Assembly (NCBI RefSeq): GCF_044762855.1 | Contig: NZ_JBIWFB010000006.1 | Span: 62,001 to 126,000 of the forward strand | Length of the DNA: 64,000 nucleotides | Direction of reading: 5' to 3' | Origin: Psychrobacillus sp044762855 | Lineage (GTDB): Bacteria > Bacillota > Bacilli > Bacillales_A > Planococcaceae | Part shown: piece after piece, positions 7,828 through 15,904 of the stretch | Layout: each line of letters begins with the position of its first letter | Numbering within the stretch: the first letter of the stretch is position 1 | Notes under the pieces: model-generated | What the model was told of the DNA's origin: nothing | The model's input: only the letters and a program-made list of their open reading frames with translations | The model's database searches: none | Program-made: the position numbers and the translations under genes

Positions 7828-8975
7828 CAGAAGCGGTGATCGTCATGGCAAAACGCACGCCAATAGGTAAGATGGGTGGCATGTTAAGTACGCTGGAACC
7901 GGAAAATTTATTGGCGCCCCTTATCGAGCATATTTTTGCGGAAACAGATCTACCAAAGGACATAATCGATGATGTGATTATCGGTAATGTAGTCGGATCT
8001 GGAGGCAATATTGCTCGTGTATCAGCACTAGAGGCAGGTCTACCTTTTACCGTTCCTGGCGTGACTGTTGACCGTCAATGCGGCTCTGGTCTAGAGGCAA
8101 TCAATATAGCTGCTAGATTAATACAAAGTGGTGTCGGGGAAGTTTATTTAGCAGGTGGTGTGGAAAGTACGAGTCGCGCCCCTTGGAAAATGGCTAAGCC
8201 TCAAAACTTAATGGGTGTACCAGAATTATATACACGTGCCAAGTTTACACCTAGTAGCTACGGCGATCCAGATATGGGAATTGCTGCTGAAAATGTAGCC
8301 GAAAAATATGCAGTTACAAGAGAAGCCCAAGATCAGTTTGCTTTGGAAAGTCATCGAAAAGCCACCCATTCTCAGCAAACGGGACGATTTGAACAGGAAA
8401 TCGTGCCTCTTCAAGTTAATGGAGAATGGATTACCGAAGATGAATGCCCAAGATCTAATACGAGTATGGACAAGTTACAGAAATTGCCGCCTGTATTTCA
8501 GGGAAATGGAACGGTTACTGCAGGAAATGCCTGTCCGCTAAATGACGGAGCTGCACTTATATTGATCATGTCCCGTGATAAATGTGAAGAACTAAATCTT
8601 AAGCCCATTTTAAGAGTAGTAGATGCGCAAGCCGCTGGTGTGAATCCAAACTATTTAGGAATTGGACCGATTCCAGCTGTGCAAAAAGTGCTAAAGAGAC
8701 AACAAATGACAGTAGATGATCTAGATATAGTGGAATTTAATGAAGCCTTTGCCTCGCAAGTATTAGCCTCGTTAATGGAACTTCATATTCCACTGGAAAA
8801 AGTTAACCGTGGGGGCGGTGCATTAGCAATCGGTCATCCATACGGGGCATCTGGTGCCATTTTAATGACAAGATTATGTGCTGAAATGCTACATAAACCT
8901 TATAAAAAGGGACTTGCCACACTAGGCATTGGTGGTGGAATAGGGCTTGCAACGCTTGTAGAGGCAGTCCAATGA
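7824..8975 (+). CDS. yhfS: Thiolase-family acyltransferase (YhfS-like)
   Basis: 383 residues, thiolase fold. The nucleophile Cys is in DRQCGSGLEA (about residue 85) and the His in GGALAIGHPYGASG (about 345). The C-terminal motif, CxGGGxG in degradative and biosynthetic thiolases, here reads LGIGGGIG: the second catalytic Cys is replaced by Gly. That may reduce Claisen/retro-Claisen chemistry or reflect a divergent subfamily. It makes or cleaves beta-keto acyl-CoA. ATGA overlaps couple it to the ligase before and the MaoC-like gene after. Equivalent position to B. subtilis yhfS. Confidence 0.85.
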   Translation: MTEAVIVMAKRTPIGKMGGMLSTLEPENLLAPLIEHIFAETDLPKDIIDDVIIGNVVGSGGNIARVSALEAGLPFTVPGVTVDRQCGSGLEAINIAARLIQSGVGEVYLAGGVESTSRAPWKMAKPQNLMGVPELYTRAKFTPSSYGDPDMGIAAENVAEKYAVTREAQDQFALESHRKATHSQQTGRFEQEIVPLQVNGEWITEDECPRSNTSMDKLQKLPPVFQGNGTVTAGNACPLNDGAALILIMSRDKCEELNLKPILRVVDAQAAGVNPNYLGIGPIPAVQKVLKRQQMTVDDLDIVEFNEAFASQVLASLMELHIPLEKVNRGGGALAIGHPYGASGAILMTRLCAEMLHKPYKKGLATLGIGGGIGLATLVEAVQ

Positions 8976-9370
8976 ATAAAGTCCAAAAACAGTTACAAGT
9001 GACGGCAGAGTGGATTTCGCAGTATGCACAAAGTATAGAATTTCCTTTACAAACGATGGACGGTAAATTCATTGCCCCTTCCACCATGCCCATTATTTTT
9101 TGGCAGGAGTTTGATATTCCATGGCTTACAGGAGATAAAGCACTGATTCATGGTACACAGTCTTTTTTGTACGAGGAACCCATCAAAGCGGGAATGGTGC
9201 TAGATTGCGAGTTAATGTTAACCAATGTGGAGGAAAAAGCAGGAAAGCAAGGGCTGTTCACTTTTTTAACACATACGCTCGTTTGTAAATATAAGGATAA
9301 TCTCATTGTTACAGCAGAAACAGTATTAATCCAAGTAGGTGACTCCCGTGAAAAAACATATAACAGTTGA
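8972..9370 (+). CDS. MaoC N-terminal-like (FAS1-type dehydratase) hot-dog protein
   Basis: 132 residues. The pattern (substituted middle helix, FLYEEPIKAGMVLDCELML, then a long antiparallel sheet ending ETVLIQVG) is that of the MaoC_dehydrat_N/FAS1-like dehydratase hot-dog domain, usually the non-catalytic or substrate-binding half of a two-domain enoyl-CoA hydratase. The next gene encodes the complementary catalytic half, so the two probably form a heteromeric (R)-hydroxyacyl-CoA dehydratase. It overlaps the thiolase gene by 4 bp and the next gene by 23 bp. Confidence 0.7.
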   Translation: MNKVQKQLQVTAEWISQYAQSIEFPLQTMDGKFIAPSTMPIIFWQEFDIPWLTGDKALIHGTQSFLYEEPIKAGMVLDCELMLTNVEEKAGKQGLFTFLTHTLVCKYKDNLIVTAETVLIQVGDSREKTYNS

Positions 9371-9692
9371 AGCAATCGAAAAATATGCTGCTGTTTCAAA
9401 AGATAAGGCGGCGATTCATCTGGATGTGGATGCCGCACGAGCAGCTGGGTTTGATCAGCCTCTTGTTCATGGCATATATGTGATGGGGTTAGCGCAATCA
9501 TTGTTTATGGAAGGGCATCCTAAGCAATGGATTACAGCTTATAAAATGAAGTTTCAAAAACCACTTTTGGTGGATACGATAGCGGTTTTTAATTTTGAGC
9601 GCGTAAAGGATAGTGTGGGAGTGACGGTTACAAAGGAAAATGGCGATAAGATTGCTGTAGGGACTTTTTTAGTGAAGGAGTTGCAACGATGA
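9348..9692 (+). CDS. MaoC-like hot-dog hydratase/dehydratase, catalytic half
   Basis: 114 residues from GTG 9348, with taggtga 6 nt upstream; an in-frame GTG at 9339 is less well placed. The hydratase-2 motif is visible as SKDKAAIHLDVDAARAAGF followed by HGIYVMG: the catalytic Asp and His of the D-x-N-P-I-H pattern are kept, while the Asn-Pro pair is Ala-Ala. Such proteins add or remove water across enoyl-CoA/3-hydroxyacyl-CoA. Partner of the preceding gene and upstream of a reductase, consistent with a keto-hydroxy-enoyl interconversion cycle. Confidence 0.75.
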   Translation: MKKHITVEAIEKYAAVSKDKAAIHLDVDAARAAGFDQPLVHGIYVMGLAQSLFMEGHPKQWITAYKMKFQKPLLVDTIAVFNFERVKDSVGVTVTKENGDKIAVGTFLVKELQR

Positions 9693-10510
9693 AAAAAGTA
9701 GCGATTATTACGGGTTCCACAAGAGGTATTGGGTTAAGCATTGCCATGCATCTTGGGCAGTCAGATTATCAGGTTGTCGTGAATGGCACAAAACAGGAGT
9801 TAGTAGACGATGTTGTGCAACGTATTAATCGAAATGGCGGTGACGCGGTAGGTCATGTTGCCAATATTGCCGATCCAATTGCAGTTACAAAAATGGTTGA
9901 GGCAGTTATTGCTCAATTTGATCGCATAGATGTGCTTATACATAATGCAGGTAATTTGCATGATCAAAAATGTCTAAAGATGACCGATGAAGAATGGCAG
10001 TCCGTACTAGACGTGCATTTAAACGGTGCTTTCTACAGCATTGGGCGAGTACTTCCACATATGCAAGAAAGTGGTGGTGACATAATTTTAATGACCTCTA
10101 CAGCGGGATTAGGGGGTTCTATTGGTCAAGTGAATTATAGCGCGGCAAAAGCAGGAATACTTGGTATGACGTGGACGCTTGCAGCTGAACTAAAGCGCAA
10201 TAATATTCGAGTGAATGCTATTTCACCAGCTGCTTTAACGGATATGACTAGACCTGTGATTGAACATTTAAAGACTAAATATGCCAGTAAAAATGAGCTG
10301 TTTCCGGAGTATTGGAAAGTAGGAGAACCAGATGATGTTGCCCACTTTGTAGGAGAGTTACTTGCACACCGAGATTCGGATTTAACTGGTGAAATATTTG
10401 GTGTTAATGGCTCGAAAGTGACCCGGTGGCAAAAGCCTATCCCAACATTTTCTGAAGATAGTATAGATGCATTTTTCACTACATGGCAAAGTCGAAAGGG
10501 AAATGAATAG
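9689..10510 (+). CDS. Short-chain dehydrogenase/reductase (FabG-like)
   Basis: 273 residues, classical SDR. TGSTRGIG (about 8-15) binds NAD(P), NAG at about 91, catalytic Ser in MTSTAG, and YSAAK (about 151-155) supplies Tyr and Lys. It is about 25 residues longer than FabG at the C-terminus. In this operon it would reduce beta-ketoacyl-CoA (or oxidise the 3-hydroxy form), between the thiolase and the MaoC-like dehydratase. Start ATG after aaggag; overlaps the preceding stop by 4 bp and ends 1 bp before the ECF ATPase gene. Confidence 0.88.
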   Translation: MKKVAIITGSTRGIGLSIAMHLGQSDYQVVVNGTKQELVDDVVQRINRNGGDAVGHVANIADPIAVTKMVEAVIAQFDRIDVLIHNAGNLHDQKCLKMTDEEWQSVLDVHLNGAFYSIGRVLPHMQESGGDIILMTSTAGLGGSIGQVNYSAAKAGILGMTWTLAAELKRNNIRVNAISPAALTDMTRPVIEHLKTKYASKNELFPEYWKVGEPDDVAHFVGELLAHRDSDLTGEIFGVNGSKVTRWQKPIPTFSEDSIDAFFTTWQSRKGNE

Positions 10511-11311
10511 ATGCTTACTTTCGATCATGTTGAGTTTTATTATAAAAAAGGGCAGCCCGTCATTGATGGTGTGAGTTTTACGATTCAAGCGGGGGAGTTT
10601 GTGTCGATTGTTGGAGCCAATGGAAGTGGGAAGTCCACTGTTGCAAAGCTTATTGACGGTTTGCTTTTACCTAAGAAAGGAACGGTAAAGGTTCACCAAC
10701 TAGATACGGCAAATTCTGATGAACTCCTAAAAATTCATCAGCAAATAGGCTTCGTTTTTCAAAATCCAGAGGATCAATTCATTACAACAACCGTAATGGA
10801 TGAAGTGCTTTTTGGCTTGCAAAATATTCAGGTCCCAAGGGAAGAGATGCGTGCTAGAGTGGATGCTGCCTTGCACGCAGTTCAGATGGAGGAATATTTG
10901 GAAGCAATGCCGCATCAATTATCGGGCGGGCAAAAGCAACGGGTAGCGATTGCGGCAATACTAGCAATGCGACCACAAATGATTATTTTTGACGAAGCAA
11001 CTTCTATGTTGGACCCGCAAGGTAGAAAGCAAGTGCTATCTATTATGCATGAGCTGCATAATCAAGGCATGACGATTGTCCATATCACGCATCATATGGA
11101 GGAAGTGCTATGTGCAGAGCGTATTTTACTAATACAGGAAGGGCGTCTTCAATTTGATGGTGACCCGTTAAGCTTTTTTGAAACAGTAGCTGTTGCAGAC
11201 TATCAATTACAGCTACCTTTTGCAGTTCGTCTACATAAAACACTCCAGCTAGAAGGACCATTAGCTGCCGATTGGAAAGAAGGGATTCGTTCGCAATGGT
11301 CTATCAATTAA
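10511..11311 (+). CDS. ecfA1: ECF transporter ATPase A1
   Basis: 266 residues, ABC ATPase. Walker A GANGSGKST (about 36-44), Q-loop FQNPEDQ typical of ECF ATPases, signature LSGGQKQR, Walker B MIIFDEATSMLD, H-switch in VHITHHMEE. It energises vitamin uptake together with EcfA2 and EcfT. In most Bacilli the ECF module lies beside ribosomal protein genes as a shared unit; here a separate copy is the tail of the bioY operon, so it may be dedicated to this BioY or to another S component. Confidence 0.9.
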   Translation: MLTFDHVEFYYKKGQPVIDGVSFTIQAGEFVSIVGANGSGKSTVAKLIDGLLLPKKGTVKVHQLDTANSDELLKIHQQIGFVFQNPEDQFITTTVMDEVLFGLQNIQVPREEMRARVDAALHAVQMEEYLEAMPHQLSGGQKQRVAIAAILAMRPQMIIFDEATSMLDPQGRKQVLSIMHELHNQGMTIVHITHHMEEVLCAERILLIQEGRLQFDGDPLSFFETVAVADYQLQLPFAVRLHKTLQLEGPLAADWKEGIRSQWSIN

Positions 11312-12153
11312 ACAATGTAAGTGTGAACTATTCCAATCGAATGGCATTAAGAAATGTAAGTTGCACAATCGAAAAAGATAAATGGATTTCGGTCATTGGT
11401 CAAACAGGTGCAGGAAAGTCAACTTTCGTCCAAGTGCTAAAAGGATTGATTCCCCATATTAATGGAGACTATTTAATCGATCACCAGCCTGCTAAAAGGG
11501 ATGCCAAGGGGCAGCTAAAGGTTATTTCAGAAATCGGTTTTGTTTTTCAATATCCGGAGCATCAATTATTTGAAACAACCGTATTTAAGGAGCTTGCTTT
11601 TGCCCTGAAGCAACAAGGTTGGTCTAATGAGCAAATCAAAAAGAGCATCTCAGAAGTTTTGCCACAACTAGGTCTGTCGGAAGACATTTTACCATTAGCG
11701 CCATTCCAATTAAGTGGCGGTTTGAAACGCCGTGTAGCTATTGCCTCTGTAATAATGATGAATCCGAAGCTACTTATCGTAGACGAACCAACAGCCGGTC
11801 TTGATCCAGTTAGTAAGGTTGCGTTATTACGATTACTAAAAAATTGGCAACAGCAAGATAATCGCACGATTATTTTCGTGTCACATCAAATGGAAGATGT
11901 AGCGGAGTATTCAGATGAAGTGATCGTTTTTCATGAAGGTTGCTTAATGGGGCAATTGGACACTTGCACATTATTTTTGGAACAATCTCATTTACTAGAG
12001 AAAATAGGCATGTCGCTACCAGAATCTGTACAGTTATTAAAGTTAGTAGAGGAACTATCTGGAGAGAAGATTAAAATCTCCTGCTGTAGGGAGCAGGAGA
12101 TTTTCGAAAAGATCCTACCGATTTGGAAGGCAGGGAGGATTCTACATGTCTGA
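11296..12153 (+). CDS. ecfA2: ECF transporter ATPase A2
   Basis: About 285 residues. Walker A GQTGAGKST, FQYPEHQLFE Q-loop, signature LSGGLKRR (Gly-Leu-Lys in place of the usual Gly-Gln-Met/Lys), Walker B LLIVDEPTAGLDP. The ATG at 11296 is preceded by agaaggga; the frame is open from 11272 but that start overlaps deeper into ecfA1. Second nucleotide-binding subunit of the A-A'-T module. Confidence 0.9.
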   Translation: MVYQLNNVSVNYSNRMALRNVSCTIEKDKWISVIGQTGAGKSTFVQVLKGLIPHINGDYLIDHQPAKRDAKGQLKVISEIGFVFQYPEHQLFETTVFKELAFALKQQGWSNEQIKKSISEVLPQLGLSEDILPLAPFQLSGGLKRRVAIASVIMMNPKLLIVDEPTAGLDPVSKVALLRLLKNWQQQDNRTIIFVSHQMEDVAEYSDEVIVFHEGCLMGQLDTCTLFLEQSHLLEKIGMSLPESVQLLKLVEELSGEKIKISCCREQEIFEKILPIWKAGRILHV

Positions 12154-12949
12154 TACCGTCTTAATAGGCCAGTATATGGAGACGAATTCCGTGTTTCACC
12201 GACTTGATCCGAGGACAAAAATTATAAGTATCTTTCTGATCATGCTTAGTTTTCTAGCGCTTGAAACCATTACGAGTTATACAGTTGCGACTTTATTTGT
12301 CTTTGGCATATTAGTGCTATCGAAAATCCCCTTTCCAGTTTTTATGAGAGGATTAAAGCCGATTATATTTATTTTAACGTTTACTTTTGTTTACAATGTC
12401 CTGCTCACAAAAGGGAATATCATTTGGTCCTGGTCGTTTATCGAAGTGACTACGGAAGGATTGCAAAATGGAGTTCGTTTCGTTTGGCGAATTATTTTAC
12501 TCGTGTTATTAGCCTCTATTTTAACGTTAACGACAAAGCCTTTAGAATTAGCAAGTGGTCTTGAAAAACTATTAGCACCTTTATCCAAACTCCAAGTGCC
12601 GGTAGAGCAGTTTTCCTTGATGATTGTAATTGCCATTCGTTTTATCCCGACAATTTTGCAAGAACTCGACCGGATTATACTCGCTCAAAAAGCAAGAGGA
12701 CATGATATCGTTCATTTACCGCTAGTAAAGCGAATGCTTGCTTATATTCCGATTTTAGTTCCTTTACTATTCACTACAATTCAGCGTGCGGAGCAGTTAA
12801 CATATGCAATTGACGCACGTGCTTATGGAAAAGGCAAGGGAAGAACTACGTATAAGCTATTGCAATATCAGCAAATAGATTACCTAGTAGGGATGGTCGC
12901 TGTTTTATTTGTGATTACCGTATTGGTCATACAGGTAGGAGGAGTATAA
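12146..12949 (+). CDS. ecfT: ECF transporter transmembrane subunit EcfT
   Basis: 267 residues with several membrane segments in the first two thirds. The cytosolic coupling helices carry the Ala-Arg-Gly/Ala signatures characteristic of T components: QKARGHD (about 185) and DARAYGKGKGRT (about 230). It connects the two ATPases to the substrate-binding S subunit. Overlaps ecfA2 by 8 bp; last membrane gene of the operon. GGAGG follows for the next gene. Confidence 0.9.
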   Translation: MSDTVLIGQYMETNSVFHRLDPRTKIISIFLIMLSFLALETITSYTVATLFVFGILVLSKIPFPVFMRGLKPIIFILTFTFVYNVLLTKGNIIWSWSFIEVTTEGLQNGVRFVWRIILLVLLASILTLTTKPLELASGLEKLLAPLSKLQVPVEQFSLMIVIAIRFIPTILQELDRIILAQKARGHDIVHLPLVKRMLAYIPILVPLLFTTIQRAEQLTYAIDARAYGKGKGRTTYKLLQYQQIDYLVGMVAVLFVITVLVIQVGGV

Positions 12950-13258
12950 ATGAAAGTATATGGTGCTGTCGTAGACAACGAAACTCGCTGTAAACACTAT
13001 CATACAGAGAAAGATATCATCGCCATAAAATTCAAATGTTGTGATCGTTATTATCCTTGCTATAAATGTCATGAGGAAGATACTGACCACAAAATCGACC
13101 GTTGGCCAAAGGAGCAGTTTGATGAACTTGCTATTCTCTGTGGGAAATGTCAGACAGAGTTAACGGTTCATCAGTATATGGATACTGCTAGCTGTCCACA
13201 CTGTCAGGCAACTTTTAATGAGCGGTGTAGCGCCCATTATCCGATATATTTTGAATGA
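12950..13258 (+). CDS. CHY zinc-finger protein
   Basis: 102 residues with about ten Cys and many His: TRCKHYHTEKD, FKCCDRYYPCYKCHEE, CGKC, CPHC. This is the CHY zinc-finger fold known from RCHY1/PIRH2 and from short stand-alone bacterial proteins, binding three structural zinc ions. It starts 1 bp after the ecfT stop behind aggagg, so it is probably the last gene of the operon; its role is unknown and may be unrelated to transport. Confidence 0.85.
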   Translation: MKVYGAVVDNETRCKHYHTEKDIIAIKFKCCDRYYPCYKCHEEDTDHKIDRWPKEQFDELAILCGKCQTELTVHQYMDTASCPHCQATFNERCSAHYPIYFE

Positions 13259-13268
13259 TTTTATAATA

Positions 13269-13300
13269 TAATCCCAAGATATTATTCTTCTTGGGATTAT
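13269..13300. terminator. Hairpin between convergent genes
   Basis: ATAATCCCAAGA and its complement across TATTATTC; no clear T run. Possible bidirectional terminator. Confidence 0.45.
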
Positions 13301-13325
13301 TGAAACTTCGTATATAAATACTTTA

Positions 13326-14255
13326 TTAAAACCCAAATACACATAAAACTAAAGCAACAGTCCCAATTAGATGATTAATAATGGTCAATTGAATAGAGCG
13401 CATATGCTCTCCTTTTTTCAAACGATATGCTACTTGGCAAGCTCCATACATAAGCCATAATGCAGCGTATGCAGCAATATGAAAGGTTCCATGATCCCTA
13501 ACCCAAACCCAGAAGAATCCAGATATAAGGACAATGGCTAAATAATTTAGCAAATGATGTGTCCAGTTTAAAGACCATTCGCGGCGCTTGATAGTAGGAA
13601 ATTTGTGTTTGAACCAAAGTGTCATGGAAAACGGCATGAAAAACAATAGAAGTATTCCAAGTACTTTTCCTAAATTGGAATTAGGATTTTTAAAAAATTC
13701 CTTTGAAAAGTCGAACCAACTATCAGAAGGAATATAAAAAAGTTCATCTGATTCCATATCAAGAAAAACAGAACTACTCAATTCTTTTAATCGAAGTTCA
13801 GATCCATCCTCGTACATTATGAGGACATCCATCGCTGGAAAATCCGTACCAGACCAACTACTATAATAATCCTCTTTAGAACGAGTTACTATGTCTTGTA
13901 AAAAAGACTGGAACTGATCAAGCATCTTCGGATCATTCACTACCCCAACATGTAAATAAAAAGGAGACCACTTTTCAAAAAATGTATCCTCATCCCAAGT
14001 TCCATTAGTAAAATAATATACTTTTTCAATGCTTTGAGTGTCAGATGTGGAAGTTAAAGAGCTATTATGATTGGATGTCACTAAATAAAAGGTTAATAAA
14101 AATACCGAGACTAATGATACAGTGCTAATGAAAGAAACCATCCAATTTTTGATTGGCTTTGCTGTTGCATCCGTAATTGCCTGGATAGATGTGTTTTGTT
14201 CTGTATCTGTTTGCTTTAATCTCCGCATTTGTTCAAAAATCTTTTCTTCATTCAT
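13326..14255 (-). CDS. Membrane anti-sigma-like protein partner of ECF sigma
   Basis: About 309 residues from the ATG at 14255, preceded by GGGAGG at 8 nt and overlapping the sigma gene by 8 bp. A soluble N-terminus of about 40 residues is followed by one membrane helix (about 43-62), an extracellular domain of about 130 residues, then four hydrophobic helices at the C-terminus. Position directly downstream of an ECF sigma factor suggests it sequesters that sigma at the membrane. It lacks the H-x3-C-x2-C zinc anti-sigma motif, and the extra C-terminal membrane bundle is unlike the single-pass RsiW/RsiX design. No name can be given. Confidence 0.65.
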   Translation of the reverse strand: MNEEKIFEQMRRLKQTDTEQNTSIQAITDATAKPIKNWMVSFISTVSLVSVFLLTFYLVTSNHNSSLTSTSDTQSIEKVYYFTNGTWDEDTFFEKWSPFYLHVGVVNDPKMLDQFQSFLQDIVTRSKEDYYSSWSGTDFPAMDVLIMYEDGSELRLKELSSSVFLDMESDELFYIPSDSWFDFSKEFFKNPNSNLGKVLGILLLFFMPFSMTLWFKHKFPTIKRREWSLNWTHHLLNYLAIVLISGFFWVWVRDHGTFHIAAYAALWLMYGACQVAYRLKKGEHMRSIQLTIINHLIGTVALVLCVFGF

Positions 14256-14739
14256 TTTGCACACCTCCCATTTCTTTCCGCAAAGCCTGCATCGCTCGTT
14301 TTAATGTATTTTTGACTTTTTCCTCACTCCAACTAAGTATTTCCGCCGTTTCTTTTGTAGAAAGTTCCTCAATCTTTCTCCATATGATGACTTCCCGATA
14401 GGAAGGTTTCAATTTTCCTAAAGCAATATATAATTCGCGAACTTCCTCCATTTCAAAAAATGGGTGTTCACCCACTCTTTCATGGATTGATATAAAAGGA
14501 ATAAATTCAATAAGCCGTTTTCTACGCAAGTAGTCAAACGCAATATTTCGCGCTGTTTTACGAAGCCAAGCTTGAATTTCGACTGGTGTTCTATGTATAT
14601 CTCCCATCCTGACAAAGCGAATAAAAACTTCCTGCGTTAAATCTTCCGCTACTTGTTTATGCTGCACTAAATAGGACATATATCTGAAAATGGACGGGCT
14701 AAACTGCTTATATATATTCGCTACCTCATATTCATTCAA
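14248..14739 (-). CDS. ECF-subfamily RNA polymerase sigma factor
   Basis: 163 residues from the TTG at 14739, with AAGGAGG ending 8 nt upstream; an open frame from 14790 would add sequence reaching into the probable promoter. Region 2 is seen in FSPSIFRYMSYLV, DLTQEVFIRF and ARNIAFDYLRRKR; region 4 in LKPSYREVIIWRKIEELSTKETAEILSWSEEKVKNTLKRAMQALR, a helix-turn-helix for -35 recognition. No region 3, as expected for ECF sigmas. Probably controls stress or envelope genes and its own operon; held by the membrane protein encoded next. Confidence 0.9.
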   Translation of the reverse strand: MNEYEVANIYKQFSPSIFRYMSYLVQHKQVAEDLTQEVFIRFVRMGDIHRTPVEIQAWLRKTARNIAFDYLRRKRLIEFIPFISIHERVGEHPFFEMEEVRELYIALGKLKPSYREVIIWRKIEELSTKETAEILSWSEEKVKNTLKRAMQALRKEMGGVQNE

Positions 14740-14761
14740 CAACTGCACCTCCTTATTACTT

Positions 14762-14790
14762 AATACGAATGAAAGGCTAAAAGGGGTCAA
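14762..14790 (-). promoter_or_regulatory. Possible promoter of the sigma operon
   Basis: Minus strand TTGACC, 17 bp, CGTATT. The CGT in the -10 is typical of ECF sigma promoters and would fit autoregulation, but the -35 is not a classical AAC-type element. Confidence 0.3.
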
Positions 14791-14863
14791 AATTGGGTTG
14801 AAATATTAGTTAATTATTAATTAGATCAAAACAGACATATTAAAAGTGTTGCTGTTATCAATA

Positions 14864-14966
14864 GATGATATAAATCATCGAGGGTGATGAATAATATCAT
14901 CATGAAAAATCTATATATGGTGCTAACTTTATGAAAATAAAAGAAAAAACGATGAATATTTTCATC
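14864..14966 (+). promoter_or_regulatory. Three enhancer sites GATGA-N6-TCATC
   Basis: Identical half-sites with 6-bp centres at 14864-14879, 14886-14901 and 14951-14966. The first two are 22 bp apart (two helical turns); the third is centred about 58 bp upstream of the sigma-54 promoter. The same motif occurs upstream of the divergent operon at 21720-21735. The third copy lies in a longer AAAAAACGATGAA palindrome. Confidence 0.75.
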
Positions 14967-15016
14967 GTTTTTTCTTTTTTAATTTGACGAATGCTTATTC
15001 TTAGCCATTTGCATTA

Positions 15017-15032
15017 TGGCATGAATCTTGCA
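15017..15032 (+). promoter_or_regulatory. Sigma-54 promoter
   Basis: TGGCATGAATCTTGCA matches the -24/-12 consensus TGGCAY-N5-TTGCW. Drives the BKACE gene that starts 33 bp downstream. Confidence 0.85.
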
Positions 15033-15064
15033 GTAAAAAGTAATAAAAAGAAGGAGTGATACAA

Positions 15065-15889
15065 ATGAAAGATAAAGTAATTATTACAGCAGCATTGACA
15101 GGTGCATTTCCTGCGAAGGATAAAAACCCTAACATTCCTTTGACACCTAGAGAAATCGCAGATGATGTTATTAACGTTTGGAAAGCAGGAGCTGCCATCG
15201 CGCATCTGCATATGATTGACGACGAAGGTAAGGGCACGATGAATAAAGAAAGGTTTAAAGAAACGGTAGAGCTTGTTCGTGAAAGAGAATGTGATATTAT
15301 CTTAAATTTAACAACTTCAGGTGATTTAAATGCAACAGATGAAACGCGTATGGCACATTTAATCGAACTTAAACCTGAAATGGCATCATTTGACGCGGGT
15401 AGTATGAACTGGATGCACAAAACAATTTTCTTAAATACTCCAACCTTTTTAGAAAAGCTTGGTCAAGTAATGCTCGATAACAACGTGAAACCAGAAATTG
15501 AAGTCTTTGATGCTGGTATGCTATACAATACCCTATATTATGTAAAAAAAGGACTGGTTGCAGAACCAACACATTATCAATTTGTTCTTGGGGCTCCAGG
15601 TGGTACAGCAGCTACGGTTGAAAACCTCGTCTATTTAAAAAGTTTACTTCCTGAAAATTGTACATGGTCCGCATTTGGAATTGGGCAAGGTCATTTACCA
15701 ATTCTATACGCAACATTGGCACTGGGAGGACATATACGAGTAGGTTTGGAAGATAACATTTATTATGCTAAGGGACAAATAGCGAAATCAAATGCGGAAT
15801 TTGTGGAAAGAGCTGTTCGTATCATTCGTGAACTAAATAAAGAAGTTGCCACTCCCGAAGAAGCACGACAAATTTTAGGATTGAGATAG
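15065..15889 (+). CDS. Beta-keto acid cleavage enzyme (BKACE/Kce family), copy 1
   Basis: 274 residues from ATG 15065, 8 nt after aaggag. Family features: VIITAALTGAF start, LTPREIADDVINVWKAGAAIAHLH with the zinc-binding His pair, NLTTSG, the Glu in PEIEVFDAGM, FVLGAPGGT, and GGHIRVGLEDN. BKACE enzymes transfer the acyl part of a beta-keto acid to acetyl-CoA, giving acetoacetate or acetoacetyl-CoA plus a new CoA ester; known substrates include 3-keto-5-aminohexanoate and dehydrocarnitine. Head of the rightward sigma-54 unit with a hydroxyacyl dehydrogenase and, further on, a thiolase. A second copy is at 20774. Substrate not predictable. Confidence 0.9.
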   Translation: MKDKVIITAALTGAFPAKDKNPNIPLTPREIADDVINVWKAGAAIAHLHMIDDEGKGTMNKERFKETVELVRERECDIILNLTTSGDLNATDETRMAHLIELKPEMASFDAGSMNWMHKTIFLNTPTFLEKLGQVMLDNNVKPEIEVFDAGMLYNTLYYVKKGLVAEPTHYQFVLGAPGGTAATVENLVYLKSLLPENCTWSAFGIGQGHLPILYATLALGGHIRVGLEDNIYYAKGQIAKSNAEFVERAVRIIRELNKEVATPEEARQILGLR

Positions 15890-15904
15890 GGGTAGGTGCG
15901 ATAA

